A DNA stretch of 64,000 nucleotides from Vibrio cyclitrophicus. GTDB taxonomy: Bacteria; Pseudomonadota; Gammaproteobacteria; Enterobacterales; Vibrionaceae. The stretch covers positions 806,001 to 870,000 of the forward strand of contig NZ_AP025481.1 of NCBI RefSeq assembly GCF_024347435.1. Direction: 5' to 3'. The notes below the pieces were generated by a model. The model worked only from the letters and a program-made list of their open reading frames with translations, was not told the DNA's origin and did no database searches. This document shows, piece by piece, positions 46,014-54,847 of this stretch. The stretch's first letter is position 1. Each line of letters starts with the position of its first letter. The position numbers were made by a program, and so were the translations under genes.

Positions 46014-46151
46014 ATGAGTACTTTAGAAAGCGTAATTTGGCACATCCTAGGTTACAGCGCTATGCCAGTTATCATTCTTGGCGGCTTCGCAGGTGTTGCA
46101 GCCGTATCTCTTTGGATTTTATCTATGGGTAAAGACAAAGAAATCGATTAA
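46014..46151 (+). CDS. 45-residue single-span membrane protein, TIGR02808-like
   Basis: This gene was read directly from the bases: ATG at 46014, TAA at 46149-46151, with AAGGAG at a good distance upstream and 11 bases after the napC stop. The product has a short N-terminus (MSTLESVIWHILGY), one hydrophobic helix (about residues 17-38) and a charged C-terminus (MGKDKEID). From memory it matches the short TIGR02808-type family found behind nap genes in Vibrio. The position as last gene of napFDABC suggests a small structural or assembly partner of NapC or the Nap complex. No function is known to me. Confidence 0.75.
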   Translation: MSTLESVIWHILGYSAMPVIILGGFAGVAAVSLWILSMGKDKEID

Positions 46152-46203
46152 CAATCGAGATTACATCAACTTCTTCTAGCTATTTCTGATATGAGTTGAT
46201 ACG

Positions 46204-46232
46204 AAAAAGCCACTGATTTCAGTGGCTTTTTT
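46204..46232. terminator. Bidirectional terminator between nap and pha operons
   Basis: AGCCACTG (46208-46215) pairs with CAGTGGCT (46220-46227), with A- and T-tracts on both sides. It serves the converging nap and phaC transcripts. Confidence 0.88.
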
Positions 46233-46278
46233 ATTATCTGACGTTGTATATTTCTATTATTGAATGTGACTTAACGCC

Positions 46279-48105
46279 CTAAGCTTCTTTTTCTGGCGCT
46301 TCTGTCTCTGCAGTCTCTTTATCCACCCGCTCTTTATCCACAATCGGCAGCACCTGTTTTACATAGTTGCCCGGCGCCTTGCCAATCACAGGGTGAAGCT
46401 CTGAGCCTTGATTGAAAGGTTCGATTTTTTCTTCAGTTTCAAAACCTTGTAACCACTGATTCCAGTGTGTCCACCAAGAACCTTCATTATGAGTAGCATT
46501 AGTTAGCCACTCGTCCGCCGAGTCGTCTAAGTTGTCATTCAGCCAGAACCCGTACTTATTCTTATCTGGATGGTTAACAATACCCGCAATATGACCAGAT
46601 TCGCCAAGCACGAACGTCTTGTTGCCACCGGTATTTAAAGCACCACGGTACGTTCCCTGCCAAAGCGCGATATGATCTTCTTTGGCTGAAATGAAGTAGC
46701 TTGGTATTTTTATCTTATTGAGATCAATCCAAACACCGCCCACTTTCACACCTTTGTCTTGAACCAGTTTGTTTTCAAGATAAAGCTCTCGCAGCAAGAA
46801 GTTATGACACTTAGCTGCTACGTTTGTGCTGTCACTGTTCCAGTACAGAAGATCAAACTCCATCGGGCTGCTGCCTTTGAGGTAGTTATCAATGTAGTAG
46901 TTCCAGTACAAGCTGTTTTCACGAAGCAAACTGAACGTCACACTCAATGAGCGACCATCCATATAGCCTTTGGCGTCGTTCTGTTTCTCAATCGCGTTAA
47001 TGATCGTTTCGTTGATATACGCGCCAACCTCTCCCGGCTGCGAGAAATCCAACAAGGTGGTAAAGAAGGTCGCTGTTTTGATGCGCTTTTTCATTCGTTT
47101 CGCAGCGTAATAAGCCACCGTCGAAGCCAACACCGTACCGCCAATACAGTAACCGGCTGCATTGATTTGCTCTTTACCTGTGATGTCTTCAATCGCGGTA
47201 ACGGCTTTAACCACACCTTCCGTGACATAGTCACCAAACTCAGTGTCTTTCTGCGCTTCACCTGGGTTGCGCCAAGACATCATGAATACGCTATGCCCTT
47301 GCTCAAGTAACCAGCGCGCCATCGAGTTCTTCTCACGAAGATCAAGAATGTAGTACTTATTGATGAACGGCGGAACGATCAACAAAGGCGTCGCGTTAAC
47401 CTGCGGTGTCTTTGGATGGTACTGAATCAGCTCAAACAGCTCGTTTTGAAAAACAACATCACCTTCGGTGTTCGCCACATCCACACCCAATCGGAAAGCG
47501 TTATTGTTGGTCATGCGGATCTTGAGTATATCGGCGCTTGCTTCAACGTCCGCTTGTAACTGCTCTAACCCATCGAGAAGGTTTTCACCATTTCGCTCAA
47601 GCGTCAGTTTCATCAACTCTGGATTCGTTGCAATAAAATTGCTTGGAGAAAGTGCATTGATTGCCTGACGAGAAAAGAACGCCACTCTCTCTTTGGTTTT
47701 TTCGTCAATACCCTCGATCGAGTTGATGGTGTCGATATAGCTTTTACTGAATAACAAATAGGATTGTTTGATAAAGCTGTAGAACGGGTCGTTTTTCCAC
47801 GCTTCATCAATAAAGCGCTTGTCGCTGCGGTCTTCTGAGATAAGACTCTCGGTGTTGCCCATCAGCGCGGCACTCTGCCAGATCTTAAGTTGCTGTTCCC
47901 ACCATTGAGATTGTAACTGAAGTAGAACGGCGGGTTGGTTGGCGGCTTGCTCGAAGATTTTTGATGCATCCTCAAAGTTCAATTCTTGCATCGCTTGGTT
48001 TAGGGGAGATTGCGCGGCTTCCTTGTTTTGTTCAAAGCTTTCCCACCATTGCTGGTTCGTTTGTTGAAGTTTAACAAGGTAGTCCGAAAAGAAGTGTTGA
48101 AACAT
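46279..48105 (-). CDS. phaC: Class I poly(3-hydroxyalkanoate) synthase
   Basis: This 608-residue enzyme has the lipase-like box GYCIGGT with the catalytic Cys, then LDFSQPGEVGAYI. Further signatures are the catalytic Asp in FISAKEDHIALW and the His in GESGHIAGIVNHP, and the N-terminal half is the usual helical PhaC_N region (about 1-270). It polymerises (R)-3-hydroxybutyryl-CoA into PHB granules. It is the last gene of the operon, downstream of the phasin gene. A class I assignment follows from length and the absence of phaE. The interruption of phaB upstream could reduce its expression or substrate supply. Confidence 0.95.
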   Translation of the reverse strand: MFQHFFSDYLVKLQQTNQQWWESFEQNKEAAQSPLNQAMQELNFEDASKIFEQAANQPAVLLQLQSQWWEQQLKIWQSAALMGNTESLISEDRSDKRFIDEAWKNDPFYSFIKQSYLLFSKSYIDTINSIEGIDEKTKERVAFFSRQAINALSPSNFIATNPELMKLTLERNGENLLDGLEQLQADVEASADILKIRMTNNNAFRLGVDVANTEGDVVFQNELFELIQYHPKTPQVNATPLLIVPPFINKYYILDLREKNSMARWLLEQGHSVFMMSWRNPGEAQKDTEFGDYVTEGVVKAVTAIEDITGKEQINAAGYCIGGTVLASTVAYYAAKRMKKRIKTATFFTTLLDFSQPGEVGAYINETIINAIEKQNDAKGYMDGRSLSVTFSLLRENSLYWNYYIDNYLKGSSPMEFDLLYWNSDSTNVAAKCHNFLLRELYLENKLVQDKGVKVGGVWIDLNKIKIPSYFISAKEDHIALWQGTYRGALNTGGNKTFVLGESGHIAGIVNHPDKNKYGFWLNDNLDDSADEWLTNATHNEGSWWTHWNQWLQGFETEEKIEPFNQGSELHPVIGKAPGNYVKQVLPIVDKERVDKETAETEAPEKEA

Positions 48106-48180
48106 AACATGACTCCAATAATCGGAAAATCGCCACCGAGCCTCACAGCAAACACTGCGCTAACTCGATGGCGATTAAAT

Positions 48181-48528
48181 TTATGCAGGTGTAACTGTTT
48201 TCAAGTTTTCAGTTGTTAGTGTTTCAACATCTTCTTTGAACTCTTTTGCAGCAGCTTGCATTTTTGAGCTATCAGTCATCATCTGTTGAGACAATTGAGT
48301 TAGCGCTGCTAGTTGCTGGCTGTTGAAAGCCGTTAGGCTAGTCACGTCTTTGATTTCAGTCACTGCTTTCATTTGCGCAAGACCCATGTCCGTGTAAGTC
48401 TGCATTGCATTCATTTGCAGTTCAGTCATCGTTTGGACGTTCTTTGCAACCAACTTGTTGAACTTTAAGTACGGTTCAAATTGCTTTTCAGTTTGGTCAG
48501 TAATTGTTTTGAAAATATCCGTGTACAT
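48181..48528 (-). CDS. phaP: Phasin family protein, PHB granule coat
   Basis: This 115-residue protein has AGGAG upstream of the ATG, is almost entirely helical and is rich in Gln, Met and Thr (TEKQFEPYLKFNKLVAKNVQTMTELQMNAMQTYTDMG), the phasin-2-like pattern with heptad repeats. Phasins coat PHB granules and regulate their size. It lies between phaA and phaC. The N-terminal half shows the conserved FEPYLKFNKL segment known in Vibrio phasins. Confidence 0.88.
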   Translation of the reverse strand: MYTDIFKTITDQTEKQFEPYLKFNKLVAKNVQTMTELQMNAMQTYTDMGLAQMKAVTEIKDVTSLTAFNSQQLAALTQLSQQMMTDSSKMQAAAKEFKEDVETLTTENLKTVTPA

Positions 48529-48659
48529 AAGTAACTCCTGATGAATACATAGTTTAATAAATTTGTGTCACTATCGTTTCAGCCAACGCTCATCGATTAA
48601 CTTACGATGCTTTGAAAAGCTGATCCGATATTTTAAGCTTGCTACCGATATATCAGGCT

Positions 48660-49874
48660 CTAACCTTCAATACCTTTTAGCAAAACAGCGGTTCCCATTC
48701 CTCCACCCACACAGAGTGAAGCAACGCCATAAGTCATTTTCTGTTCAAGCATTTCATGGATGAGTGAAACAATAATTCGATTGCCTGACGCACCTAAAGG
48801 ATGGCCAAGCGCGATTGCGCCACCATTGACATTCACCTTAGGTTTGAAGGCTTCTAGCGGTAAATCGTGTTGCTCTGAAAGCTGATACATCACACCAAGA
48901 GCTTGTGCAGCAAAAGCTTCATTTAATTCAAAAAGGTCGACTTCTTCGAGCGTCAAATCCGCTTTGTCTAGCGCTTTTGAAACAGCTTCAACCGGACCTA
49001 ATCCCATGATTTTTGGGTCTAATCCAGATTGTGCGTAGCTGCCTAGTTCTACTAGTGGTGTCAGGCCATATTTCGCGACTGCAGATTCAGACGCTAAGAT
49101 AATCGCACTCGCACCATCATTAATGCCTGATGCATTACCTGCGGTTACCGTTCCTTCACGGTCAAAAGCTGGGCGCAGCTTTTGCAAACCTTCAAATGTT
49201 GCATCTGACTTGGGGTACTCGTCAGTATCAAAGGTGACGGTTTGTCTGCGTTGTTTGACTCCTACAGGCACGATTTGCTGATCAAATTTTCCCGCTTCTA
49301 TTGCTGATACTGCTTTCTGTTGGCTTTCTAATGCGTAGTTATCTTGAGCAAGGCGTGAAATGTTCAAAGTATTGGCGATGTTTTCAGCCGTCATGCCCAT
49401 ATGGTAGTGATTAAACGCGTCGGTTAGGCCATCGCCAACCAACAGATCTTTCACCGAGATATCACCCATTTTATTCCCGTTACGAATGCTAGCTGGCACA
49501 ACAAAAGGAATTTGAGACATCACTTCAACACCTGCAGCAACAACAATCTCTGCGTCTTGCGCCCTAATGTGCGCCGCCGCATCCATTACAGATTTCATAC
49601 CACTGCCGCAGATCATGTTGACGCCATATGCTGGTGTTTCTTCGGGAAGCCCTGCATAGATGGAAGCCTGGCGCGCAACCCCCATACCTTGACCTGCCGA
49701 AATCACGTTACCAACTATCACTTCATCAATCGCATCTAACGGAAGGTCCGTCGCCTCAAGTGCACCTTTAATCACCACCCCGGCCAACTCACCCGCAGAT
49801 ACGTTTTTTAGCGCCCCTGTGAACGAGCCTATGGGTGTACGCTTTGCTGCAACAATGAATACTTTTTCCATCAT
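48660..49874 (-). CDS. phaA: Acetyl-CoA acetyltransferase (beta-ketothiolase)
   Basis: This 404-residue thiolase begins [20 protein letters not shown]. Its catalytic residues are the nucleophilic Cys in [11 protein letters not shown], the His in [14 protein letters not shown] and the second Cys in CVGGGMG. It condenses two acetyl-CoA to acetoacetyl-CoA, the first step of PHB synthesis. ATG codons at 49874 and 49871 are both possible, with GAGGAG just upstream. It follows phaB after 21 bp. Confidence 0.94.
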   Translation of the reverse strand: MMEKVFIVAAKRTPIGSFTGALKNVSAGELAGVVIKGALEATDLPLDAIDEVIVGNVISAGQGMGVARQASIYAGLPEETPAYGVNMICGSGMKSVMDAAAHIRAQDAEIVVAAGVEVMSQIPFVVPASIRNGNKMGDISVKDLLVGDGLTDAFNHYHMGMTAENIANTLNISRLAQDNYALESQQKAVSAIEAGKFDQQIVPVGVKQRRQTVTFDTDEYPKSDATFEGLQKLRPAFDREGTVTAGNASGINDGASAIILASESAVAKYGLTPLVELGSYAQSGLDPKIMGLGPVEAVSKALDKADLTLEEVDLFELNEAFAAQALGVMYQLSEQHDLPLEAFKPKVNVNGGAIALGHPLGASGNRIIVSLIHEMLEQKMTYGVASLCVGGGMGTAVLLKGIEG

Positions 49875-49895
49875 TTCATCTCCTCAGTTCATCCA

Positions 49896-50408
49896 TTAGT
49901 GCATGTACAAGCCGCCATTCACAGACAGTGTTTCACCTGTAATGTACGCACCAGATTCACTGGCTAAAAAACCGACTGCATCTGCGATTTCAGTAGGCAT
50001 CGCTAGGCGTCTCATTGGGATTTGGTTTTTAATTGAATCAAGCACTTCTGGCTTCATTTGTTCAACCATCGGGGTTGCTGTATAACCTGGGGCAATCACG
50101 TTTACTGTTACTCCACTACGAGCACCTTCCGCAGCCAAAGCTTTAGAGAAACCAATCATTCCAGCTTTCGCTGCAGAGTAATTGGTTTGTCCAAATTGCC
50201 CTTTCAGGCCATTCACTGATGAAATATTAATCACTCGACAATTGCCCTTTTCGCACATAGGTGCAAACAGAGGTTGAGTCACATTAAAAAGGCTGTTGAG
50301 ATTAGTCTCAATCACGTCTTTCCAAGCATCGGCATCCATCTTCTTAAAGACACTGTCACGTGTAATACCCGCATTGTTGACCAATACATCGACTGTGCCT
50401 TCTTCTTC
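49896..50408 (-). pseudogene. phaB: phaB, 3' part (codons 78-247) of the interrupted reductase gene
   Basis: This segment encodes the last 170 residues of an NADPH-dependent acetoacetyl-CoA reductase, an SDR enzyme. It starts EEEGTVDVLVNNAGITRDS and includes the catalytic YSAAKAG (Tyr and Lys) and INISSVNG (Ser), ending SVNGGLYMH. The NAD(P)-binding N-terminus is on the other side of the inserted element, at 52687-52917. An internal TTG (50384) could start translation but would lack the Rossmann glycine motif, so activity is not expected. Confidence 0.9.
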
Positions 50409-50516
50409 TAACTAATAAGGATTAAGCGTTGCGCAGCCAACGTTAAATCCCGAGTGTTGAACAAGCCCGAAGTCTCTTTATTAAGTAAATTGTACGATTG
50501 GATTTGAAGGGCACAT

Positions 50517-50577
50517 CGCCTTGATACTTTTCTCAAGGCGAGCGAGGTCAAGATAAGGTTGCGATAGCAACCTTATC
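50517..50577. other. Two tandem hairpins inside the IS element
   Basis: Stem 1: CGCCTTGA (50517-50524) with TCAAGGCG (50533-50540). Stem 2: GATAAGGTTGC (50552-50562) with GCAACCTTATC (50567-50577) around a GATA loop, an 11-bp perfect stem. They lie about 90-150 bp beyond the transposase stop and 110-170 bp from the element's end. Possible roles are transcription stop, or part of the rolling-circle origin region. Confidence 0.6.
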
Positions 50578-50663
50578 AACCAGTTAGCTATTTTTATGGT
50601 GTCTGCCGTTACTTCTCCTCTTATTTACTTTTGCCATTATCCTTATTATCAAATGCCTTTCGG

Positions 50664-51716
50664 CTACGTGGGTCGGCTCACTCCAACACACGCCATCTGA
50701 TGCTGACAGCAAGGGCATACTCGTATTGCTTTAGTCCTTATTGGCGCTGTTAACGGCGGCATGAGATAGAGTAAGTTCAATAGCAGCAACTGAATGCGAA
50801 CCCGTAAGGCGTGTGCCTGACCACGTAGAAAACCGTAGTCTCGTACTCGTTGTAACCCTTTGGGCAGCACGTGCTGCAAAATGAGCAGCAAGAACTTGAG
50901 GGTGGGTAAGGTGCGCATTCGCCATGCGTTGGTCTTGCTCTCTTTATAGCGGAAGGTGACCGTGTCATCGGTGACTTTGATGATATCTTCATCAGGCAGT
51001 ACACCGCGATAGAGATAACGCGACAAATAGCTCAGGGCAGACTGGCCGTATCCTACTTGTCTGCAATCGACCACCCATTGCTTGGGTATGCCATTGGGCA
51101 GCCACAACCTCGGGTGTTGCTTGATGGTTTCTAGCATTCTTGCCCGCCATACTTTGGCTAAAGCAAACGCGTTAAAAAGGTAATGCTTGTTACCTTTATG
51201 CCACTCTTGCCTTGAGGCATCGTATTGGCCTGCCGCCACAATAATGTGCAGATGTGGGTGCAAGTTTCGTTGTCGACTATGAGTATGAAGCACGGCAGTG
51301 AACCCAATGTCACCTTGCTGCTGCCTGTTGGCAAAATCCTTTAAAACCCCCGATGCCACCTTAAACATACCGTTATATATCGCTTTCGGTTGATGTCTCG
51401 CTAACACTCTTAATTGATACGGTAACGTGAACGTCACCATGAAGTAGTGAACAGGTAACCGTTTTTGTTGCTGACGCTGAAGCCAATCAGTGGTGGTGCG
51501 TTGTTGGCATTGAGGGCAATGACGATGACCACAAGAAAGGGGCAATCGGTCATCATGATGGCAGTGGTGACAAAACCATTGTGACCGACCTTGTTGCTCC
51601 GTTTTACAGCGCAGCATAGCTCCAATGGCACGGTGCATATCGCCATTCATCTGCGCATGATGGTGACGTTTAAGTGCATGATGGTTTTGGCGGAGCAGTT
51701 CAATAAAAGTGCTCAT
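50664..51716 (-). CDS. IS91-family transposase (HUH, rolling-circle type)
   Basis: Starting at the ATG at 51716, which overlaps the recombinase stop (ATGA), gives 350 residues. An N-terminal cysteine-rich zinc-finger region (about 53-74, counting from the longer frame; FCHHCHH, CGHRHCPQCQQ) precedes the HUH motif HPHLH at about 157-161 and the tyrosine motif YLSRYLYRG, where two tyrosines are four residues apart. This is the IS91 Y2 layout, so it should nick one strand and transpose by rolling-circle replication. The C-terminus ends in a CPCC-type cysteine pair (VCPCCQHQMACVG). All motifs are intact. Confidence 0.9.
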   Translation of the reverse strand: MSTFIELLRQNHHALKRHHHAQMNGDMHRAIGAMLRCKTEQQGRSQWFCHHCHHDDRLPLSCGHRHCPQCQQRTTTDWLQRQQQKRLPVHYFMVTFTLPYQLRVLARHQPKAIYNGMFKVASGVLKDFANRQQQGDIGFTAVLHTHSRQRNLHPHLHIIVAAGQYDASRQEWHKGNKHYLFNAFALAKVWRARMLETIKQHPRLWLPNGIPKQWVVDCRQVGYGQSALSYLSRYLYRGVLPDEDIIKVTDDTVTFRYKESKTNAWRMRTLPTLKFLLLILQHVLPKGLQRVRDYGFLRGQAHALRVRIQLLLLNLLYLMPPLTAPIRTKAIRVCPCCQHQMACVGVSRPT

Positions 51717-52600
51717 TTTATGTTCCACTTTAAATCCAATGCATTGGTCAATTGGTTGATGGCAATTGCCGCATCACGTTGCTTTATCTGAGTCATTCGG
51801 GTGTAACGCGCCGTGGTATTCAGGCTTGCGTGACCCAATAGCGTTTGCAGTGAGCGCAGGTCGAGCCCTTGCTCAAGTAAATGCGTTGCAAAGCAGTGTC
51901 TCAGTGAATGAGGGCTCGCGTGCTTTTGGATGCCACACTCTTTGAGCACAAGCTTCATGGTTTTTTGAATACCGCCTCTATCCATGGGCGCATCGCAACC
52001 TTGCCCAAGGCCAGGGAACAGTAATTGAGGGTGCTTATGAGTGAGCCAATGTGCGCGAAGGGCACTGAGTGTTCGCATTGGAAGCGGCACCATTCGGTCT
52101 TTCCCGCCTTTTCCTTCCCGTATATGAACGCGCATCGTTTGGCTGTCGATATCGTGAACCATAAGATTCAGCCCTTCACCAAGGCGCAACCCCATACTAT
52201 AAAGTGTTAAGAAGAAGACTTGGTAGCGGGCTTGTCGTGTGTGAGTGATGAGCGAACTGACTTGCTGCGGTGTGAGTATGTCAGGCAGTCGTTTGACTTG
52301 TGGCGGTTTGACAATATTGAGCCATTCCCATTGTTTACCCAGCGTGTATCGGTAGAAAAATTGCAAGCCATTACGATCGAGTTTAATGGTGCTCCACGAG
52401 TGGGTTTGGATGAGAGAGGCGAAAAACTGTTTAAGGTCATTGGTGGTTAACGTATCAGGAACTCGATCAAAATGGGCAGTGATCCGACGAACAGCACGAG
52501 AATAGGCATCAATGGTCGCGGGTCGTTTACCTTGCAGCTTTAGATTGGTAAGGTGTTGTTCATAAAGGGCGTTGTAGCGTTTTAAGTCGGCGGGTTTCAT
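51713..52600 (-). CDS. Tyrosine recombinase/integrase carried by the IS element
   Basis: From the ATG at 52600 (preceded by AGGAG) the protein has 295 residues. A core-binding SAM-like N-terminal domain (about 1-85) precedes a catalytic domain with the R-H-R-H-Y set: the Arg in SMGLRLGEGLNL, HSLRHCF (His and Arg), LGHASLNTT (His) and the Tyr in ARYTRM. XerC/XerD-type size and order. Such a gene upstream of an IS91-type transposase is found in some elements of this family. The element therefore encodes two types of DNA-breaking enzymes. A role in resolving circular or cointegrate forms is a reasonable guess. Confidence 0.88.
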   Translation of the reverse strand: MKPADLKRYNALYEQHLTNLKLQGKRPATIDAYSRAVRRITAHFDRVPDTLTTNDLKQFFASLIQTHSWSTIKLDRNGLQFFYRYTLGKQWEWLNIVKPPQVKRLPDILTPQQVSSLITHTRQARYQVFFLTLYSMGLRLGEGLNLMVHDIDSQTMRVHIREGKGGKDRMVPLPMRTLSALRAHWLTHKHPQLLFPGLGQGCDAPMDRGGIQKTMKLVLKECGIQKHASPHSLRHCFATHLLEQGLDLRSLQTLLGHASLNTTARYTRMTQIKQRDAAIAINQLTNALDLKWNIK

Positions 52601-52686
52601 GGGGTAACTCCTGTGAATGACCATCAGGGTGATGGTGTTACAAGAGTATGGCTTGCGCTCACTTTACTCTGCCGCGCAGCGGCTTC

Positions 52687-52917
52687 GTTCAACAACTTGC
52701 TTAAGCTCAACGCACATTCAGCAGTGTTGGTCACATCTAATTCAAACAATCTCACTTGTTCTTCAGTAAATTGCTTTTCATTAAACCAATCCAATGCACA
52801 TTGATGATTTCCTGTAAAATATGTCGCGATCACACGATATCCGTCTACAACTAATTTAGAGGAAATTTCTGAGCCGATGCCGCCCTTTGACCCTGTAATT
52901 AAAGCAAGCTTTTTCAT
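52687..52917 (-). pseudogene. phaB: phaB, 5' part (codons 1-77) of the interrupted reductase gene
   Basis: The ATG at 52917 opens MKKLALITGSKGGIGSEISSKL, the SDR Rossmann start with the TGxxxGxG cofactor motif, and continues to LSKLLN at 52687, where the IS begins. Downstream codons then read into the element and stop. Rejoined with 50408-49896 the frame continues without a shift (LLN|EEEGTVDV) to 247 residues, the normal PhaB length, so this is a clean recent insertion with no decay seen on either side. Confidence 0.92.
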
Positions 52918-53498
52918 TAATAGTTCCATCCCTTAAAAGCAATTAAATAACAATGAAGTTAATAAGATAATTTTCTATTCGATAATTAAAATTTCTTTCT
53001 CTTTAATTAAACACTACAGGTCAAAGTCAAAACGTATTATTACAAAATTTAATTATTTTAATCTTATCGCTAAAAATATGACCTACCTCACAAGTATTAT
53101 GAAACAACTCGCTTACATGAAATTATCCAACCCATTAATCTAAAAGAGATTTTTCATAATCAGAAATATAAAAAAGCAGTAACTTATTGTTTATTAAAAA
53201 CAAAAAACAATTATCAAACAATTCAAGAAAAAGGAAGAACGAGAAAACCAAGCAGTATTTGAGTGATAATCATGGGAAATAATTACCACCTAATCATTAT
53301 AATTTATTTACCATACATCAAATAAAATTTCATATATAACTAGAGTCTTAACTATAAATATTATAAATATTATAAATAGGTAATAAAAAGCCCACTCTGA
53401 TAGAGAGTGGGCTTGTAGTTTATATTTTCATAACCAAAGATTATAAAATAAAAATATATGAATTATTAATACATCAAACAATAATGACAAATCGGGTT
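52918..53498. other. 581-bp intergenic region upstream of phaB
   Basis: This is a very AT-rich region that should hold the pha promoter. It also contains a 9-bp tandem repeat ATAAATATT at 53354-53371 (two copies plus a partial third) and the terminator of the SH3-type protein gene at 53389-53413. I found no open reading frame of note. Confidence 0.6.
53389..53413 (-). terminator. Terminator downstream of the SH3-like protein gene
   Basis: AGCCCACTCT (53389-53398) pairs with AGAGTGGGCT (53404-53413); on the minus strand a TTTTTATT run follows. Confidence 0.85.
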
Positions 53499-54170
53499 TT
53501 ACTTGGTAAATATTTCATCTGTATTTACATCAAGATAAATTTTATTTTCAAGAGAGAGACCACCGCAATAAATAAAATAGACGTCTCGGTCAATGTACCT
53601 TACAGACTTAACCCAACCACCTAGCTCTTCAAAGTCACTTGGATCGCATTCTCCTTCAAAGATCAACTTAGCTACCGTGCTTCGAAATTTCTCGCGATGT
53701 AGCTTCAGATCATCAGATTTAATCAAGTAAGAATCCAAAATCTCTTTCCTTTCTTGATCAGAAATAATCACTTCGTCATTAGACAGCCCAGACATTAAAA
53801 TCCATTCTGCAATCTGAGGCCCGCCCTCTTTTAGAACAATGTAATCTGAAATTCTGGCCCATTCACCTTGTTTCTCAAGTACCTCAACTTTTTCACCTTT
53901 ATAGAGGTAATCCGTTATCAAACCATCAATTTCCGGTTGTTCTAGTACTTCAAGTTTTCTGTCTAGAACGTAAAACTCTGTCTGATCTGGCTCAGGTTTA
54001 AGGTCCACTATAGGTACTAGATCAGATTCAGATTGTTGAGCCACATCTTCAATTGGCTCTTCGGTTTTTTCTGGTGGTGTTGAGTCTTTTTTCATAACGA
54101 GGAAATAGTAAGCTGCACCTCCTCCGCCCAACATTAGTAATATAAGTGAAGCGATCAGCGCTTTTTTCAT
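53499..54170 (-). CDS. Membrane-anchored SH3-domain-like protein of unknown function
   Basis: From the ATG at 54170 (GGTGGA upstream) the protein has 223 residues. One N-terminal transmembrane helix (LIASLILLMLGGGGAAYYFLVM) is followed by an acidic, proline-rich linker (STPPEKTEEPIEDVAQQSESD). A bacterial SH3-type module follows (FYVLDRKLEVLEQPEIDGLITDYLYKGEKVEVLEKQGEWARISDYIV). The last 80 residues are unfamiliar and contain two cysteines (GECDPSDF, IYCGG). SH3b domains often bind peptidoglycan or act as scaffolds. It likely faces the periplasm. Confidence 0.6.
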   Translation of the reverse strand: MKKALIASLILLMLGGGGAAYYFLVMKKDSTPPEKTEEPIEDVAQQSESDLVPIVDLKPEPDQTEFYVLDRKLEVLEQPEIDGLITDYLYKGEKVEVLEKQGEWARISDYIVLKEGGPQIAEWILMSGLSNDEVIISDQERKEILDSYLIKSDDLKLHREKFRSTVAKLIFEGECDPSDFEELGGWVKSVRYIDRDVYFIYCGGLSLENKIYLDVNTDEIFTK

Positions 54171-54274
54171 CAAATCCACCAGCTCTTCCGTTTTAGGTAT
54201 ACCTCAGTGTACATCAACTCCAGTCACCACTCATCTATACTCTCTATAGTGAACATAGTAAGTAGAGGAAAGTC

Positions 54275-54847
54275 ATGAGTTTTCGGATTAAGCTTCTAAT
54301 GGTCAGTATATCTTTAAGCACAAATGTAGTTTCAGCACACCATTGTGACCAAGAAACTTGGCGAACCCTTTTGAATCGTCAAATCTCAACTGAAGATCGT
54401 TACAATCAATACACTAAAGAATTTAATCAAGCCCTCTCTAGTTATGAATCACAAACCTTACTCTCAAAACATTTCACGGAAAAGCAGGTCATTGAGCTTT
54501 GGGTAAAGTACGAAGATAGATTTAATGTGCAGCTCAAAAATCATATGAATACCGCTTATCAAGTATCTGAAGCATTACTAAAACAGGCATACGTCGTCTC
54601 TACTGAATTGGATGAAACTCAATCTTTGGTAAGTTCGTGGCAGTCTATGGCCAAGCATTGCGAACGCTCAAAGTTACCCCGACAAACTGAGAGTGCATCG
54701 TTACATGTGGTAGGTTCACAATCCCTTGCAAGAGATATAAACACGCTAAGTGGTAAGTTTCGTCAGCTATCTTCCCGATACCATAACGAAGCGACTATGA
54801 TCGATGCCGCACGCCATGACAAAGTTTCAAGTGGAGATGGGTTGTAG
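54275..54847 (+). CDS. Exported hypothetical protein
   Basis: I do not recognise this 190-residue protein. A signal peptide (LLMVSISLSTNVVSA) is followed by HHCDQETW and helical, polar sequence that is probably coiled-coil (ISTEDRYNQYTKEFNQALSSYESQTLLSKHF; EALLKQAYVVSTELDETQSLVSSWQSMAKHC). Two cysteines, one at the mature N-terminus and one in the middle, could pair. It is divergent from the SH3-type gene, with about 100 bp between the starts. No functional clue. Confidence 0.55.
   Translation: MSFRIKLLMVSISLSTNVVSAHHCDQETWRTLLNRQISTEDRYNQYTKEFNQALSSYESQTLLSKHFTEKQVIELWVKYEDRFNVQLKNHMNTAYQVSEALLKQAYVVSTELDETQSLVSSWQSMAKHCERSKLPRQTESASLHVVGSQSLARDINTLSGKFRQLSSRYHNEATMIDAARHDKVSSGDGL

Larger units (their letters stand above)
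50409..52686 (-). mobile_element. IS91-like element with tyrosine recombinase, inserted in phaB
   Basis: This 2278-bp segment separates the two halves of phaB. On the coding strand the left flank ends GTTGAAC, so GAAC, a preferred target tetranucleotide of IS91-type elements, abuts the junction. No target duplication is evident; only the triplet GAA is shared between ends and makes the boundary ambiguous by 3 bp. Both ends carry hairpins: CGTTG (50427-50431)/CAACG (50438-50442), and GCCGC (52671-52675)/GCGGC (52679-52683), and both share GCTGCGC. It carries a tyrosine recombinase gene and an HUH transposase gene with overlapping ATGA. I cannot name it in the ISfinder scheme. Confidence 0.85.

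Noticed and set aside
49896..50384. Shorter functional reductase starting at the TTG at 50384
   Set aside because: It would lack the whole cofactor-binding N-terminus, so an active enzyme is not expected.
50409..52686. Element as an ISCR unit carrying resistance genes
   Set aside because: The HUH transposase would fit, but no cargo beyond the tyrosine recombinase is present and both ends abut phaB exactly.
53354..53380. Short tandem repeat ATAAATATT
   Set aside because: Fewer than three 9-bp copies in very AT-rich DNA; not evidence of a CRISPR or iteron array.
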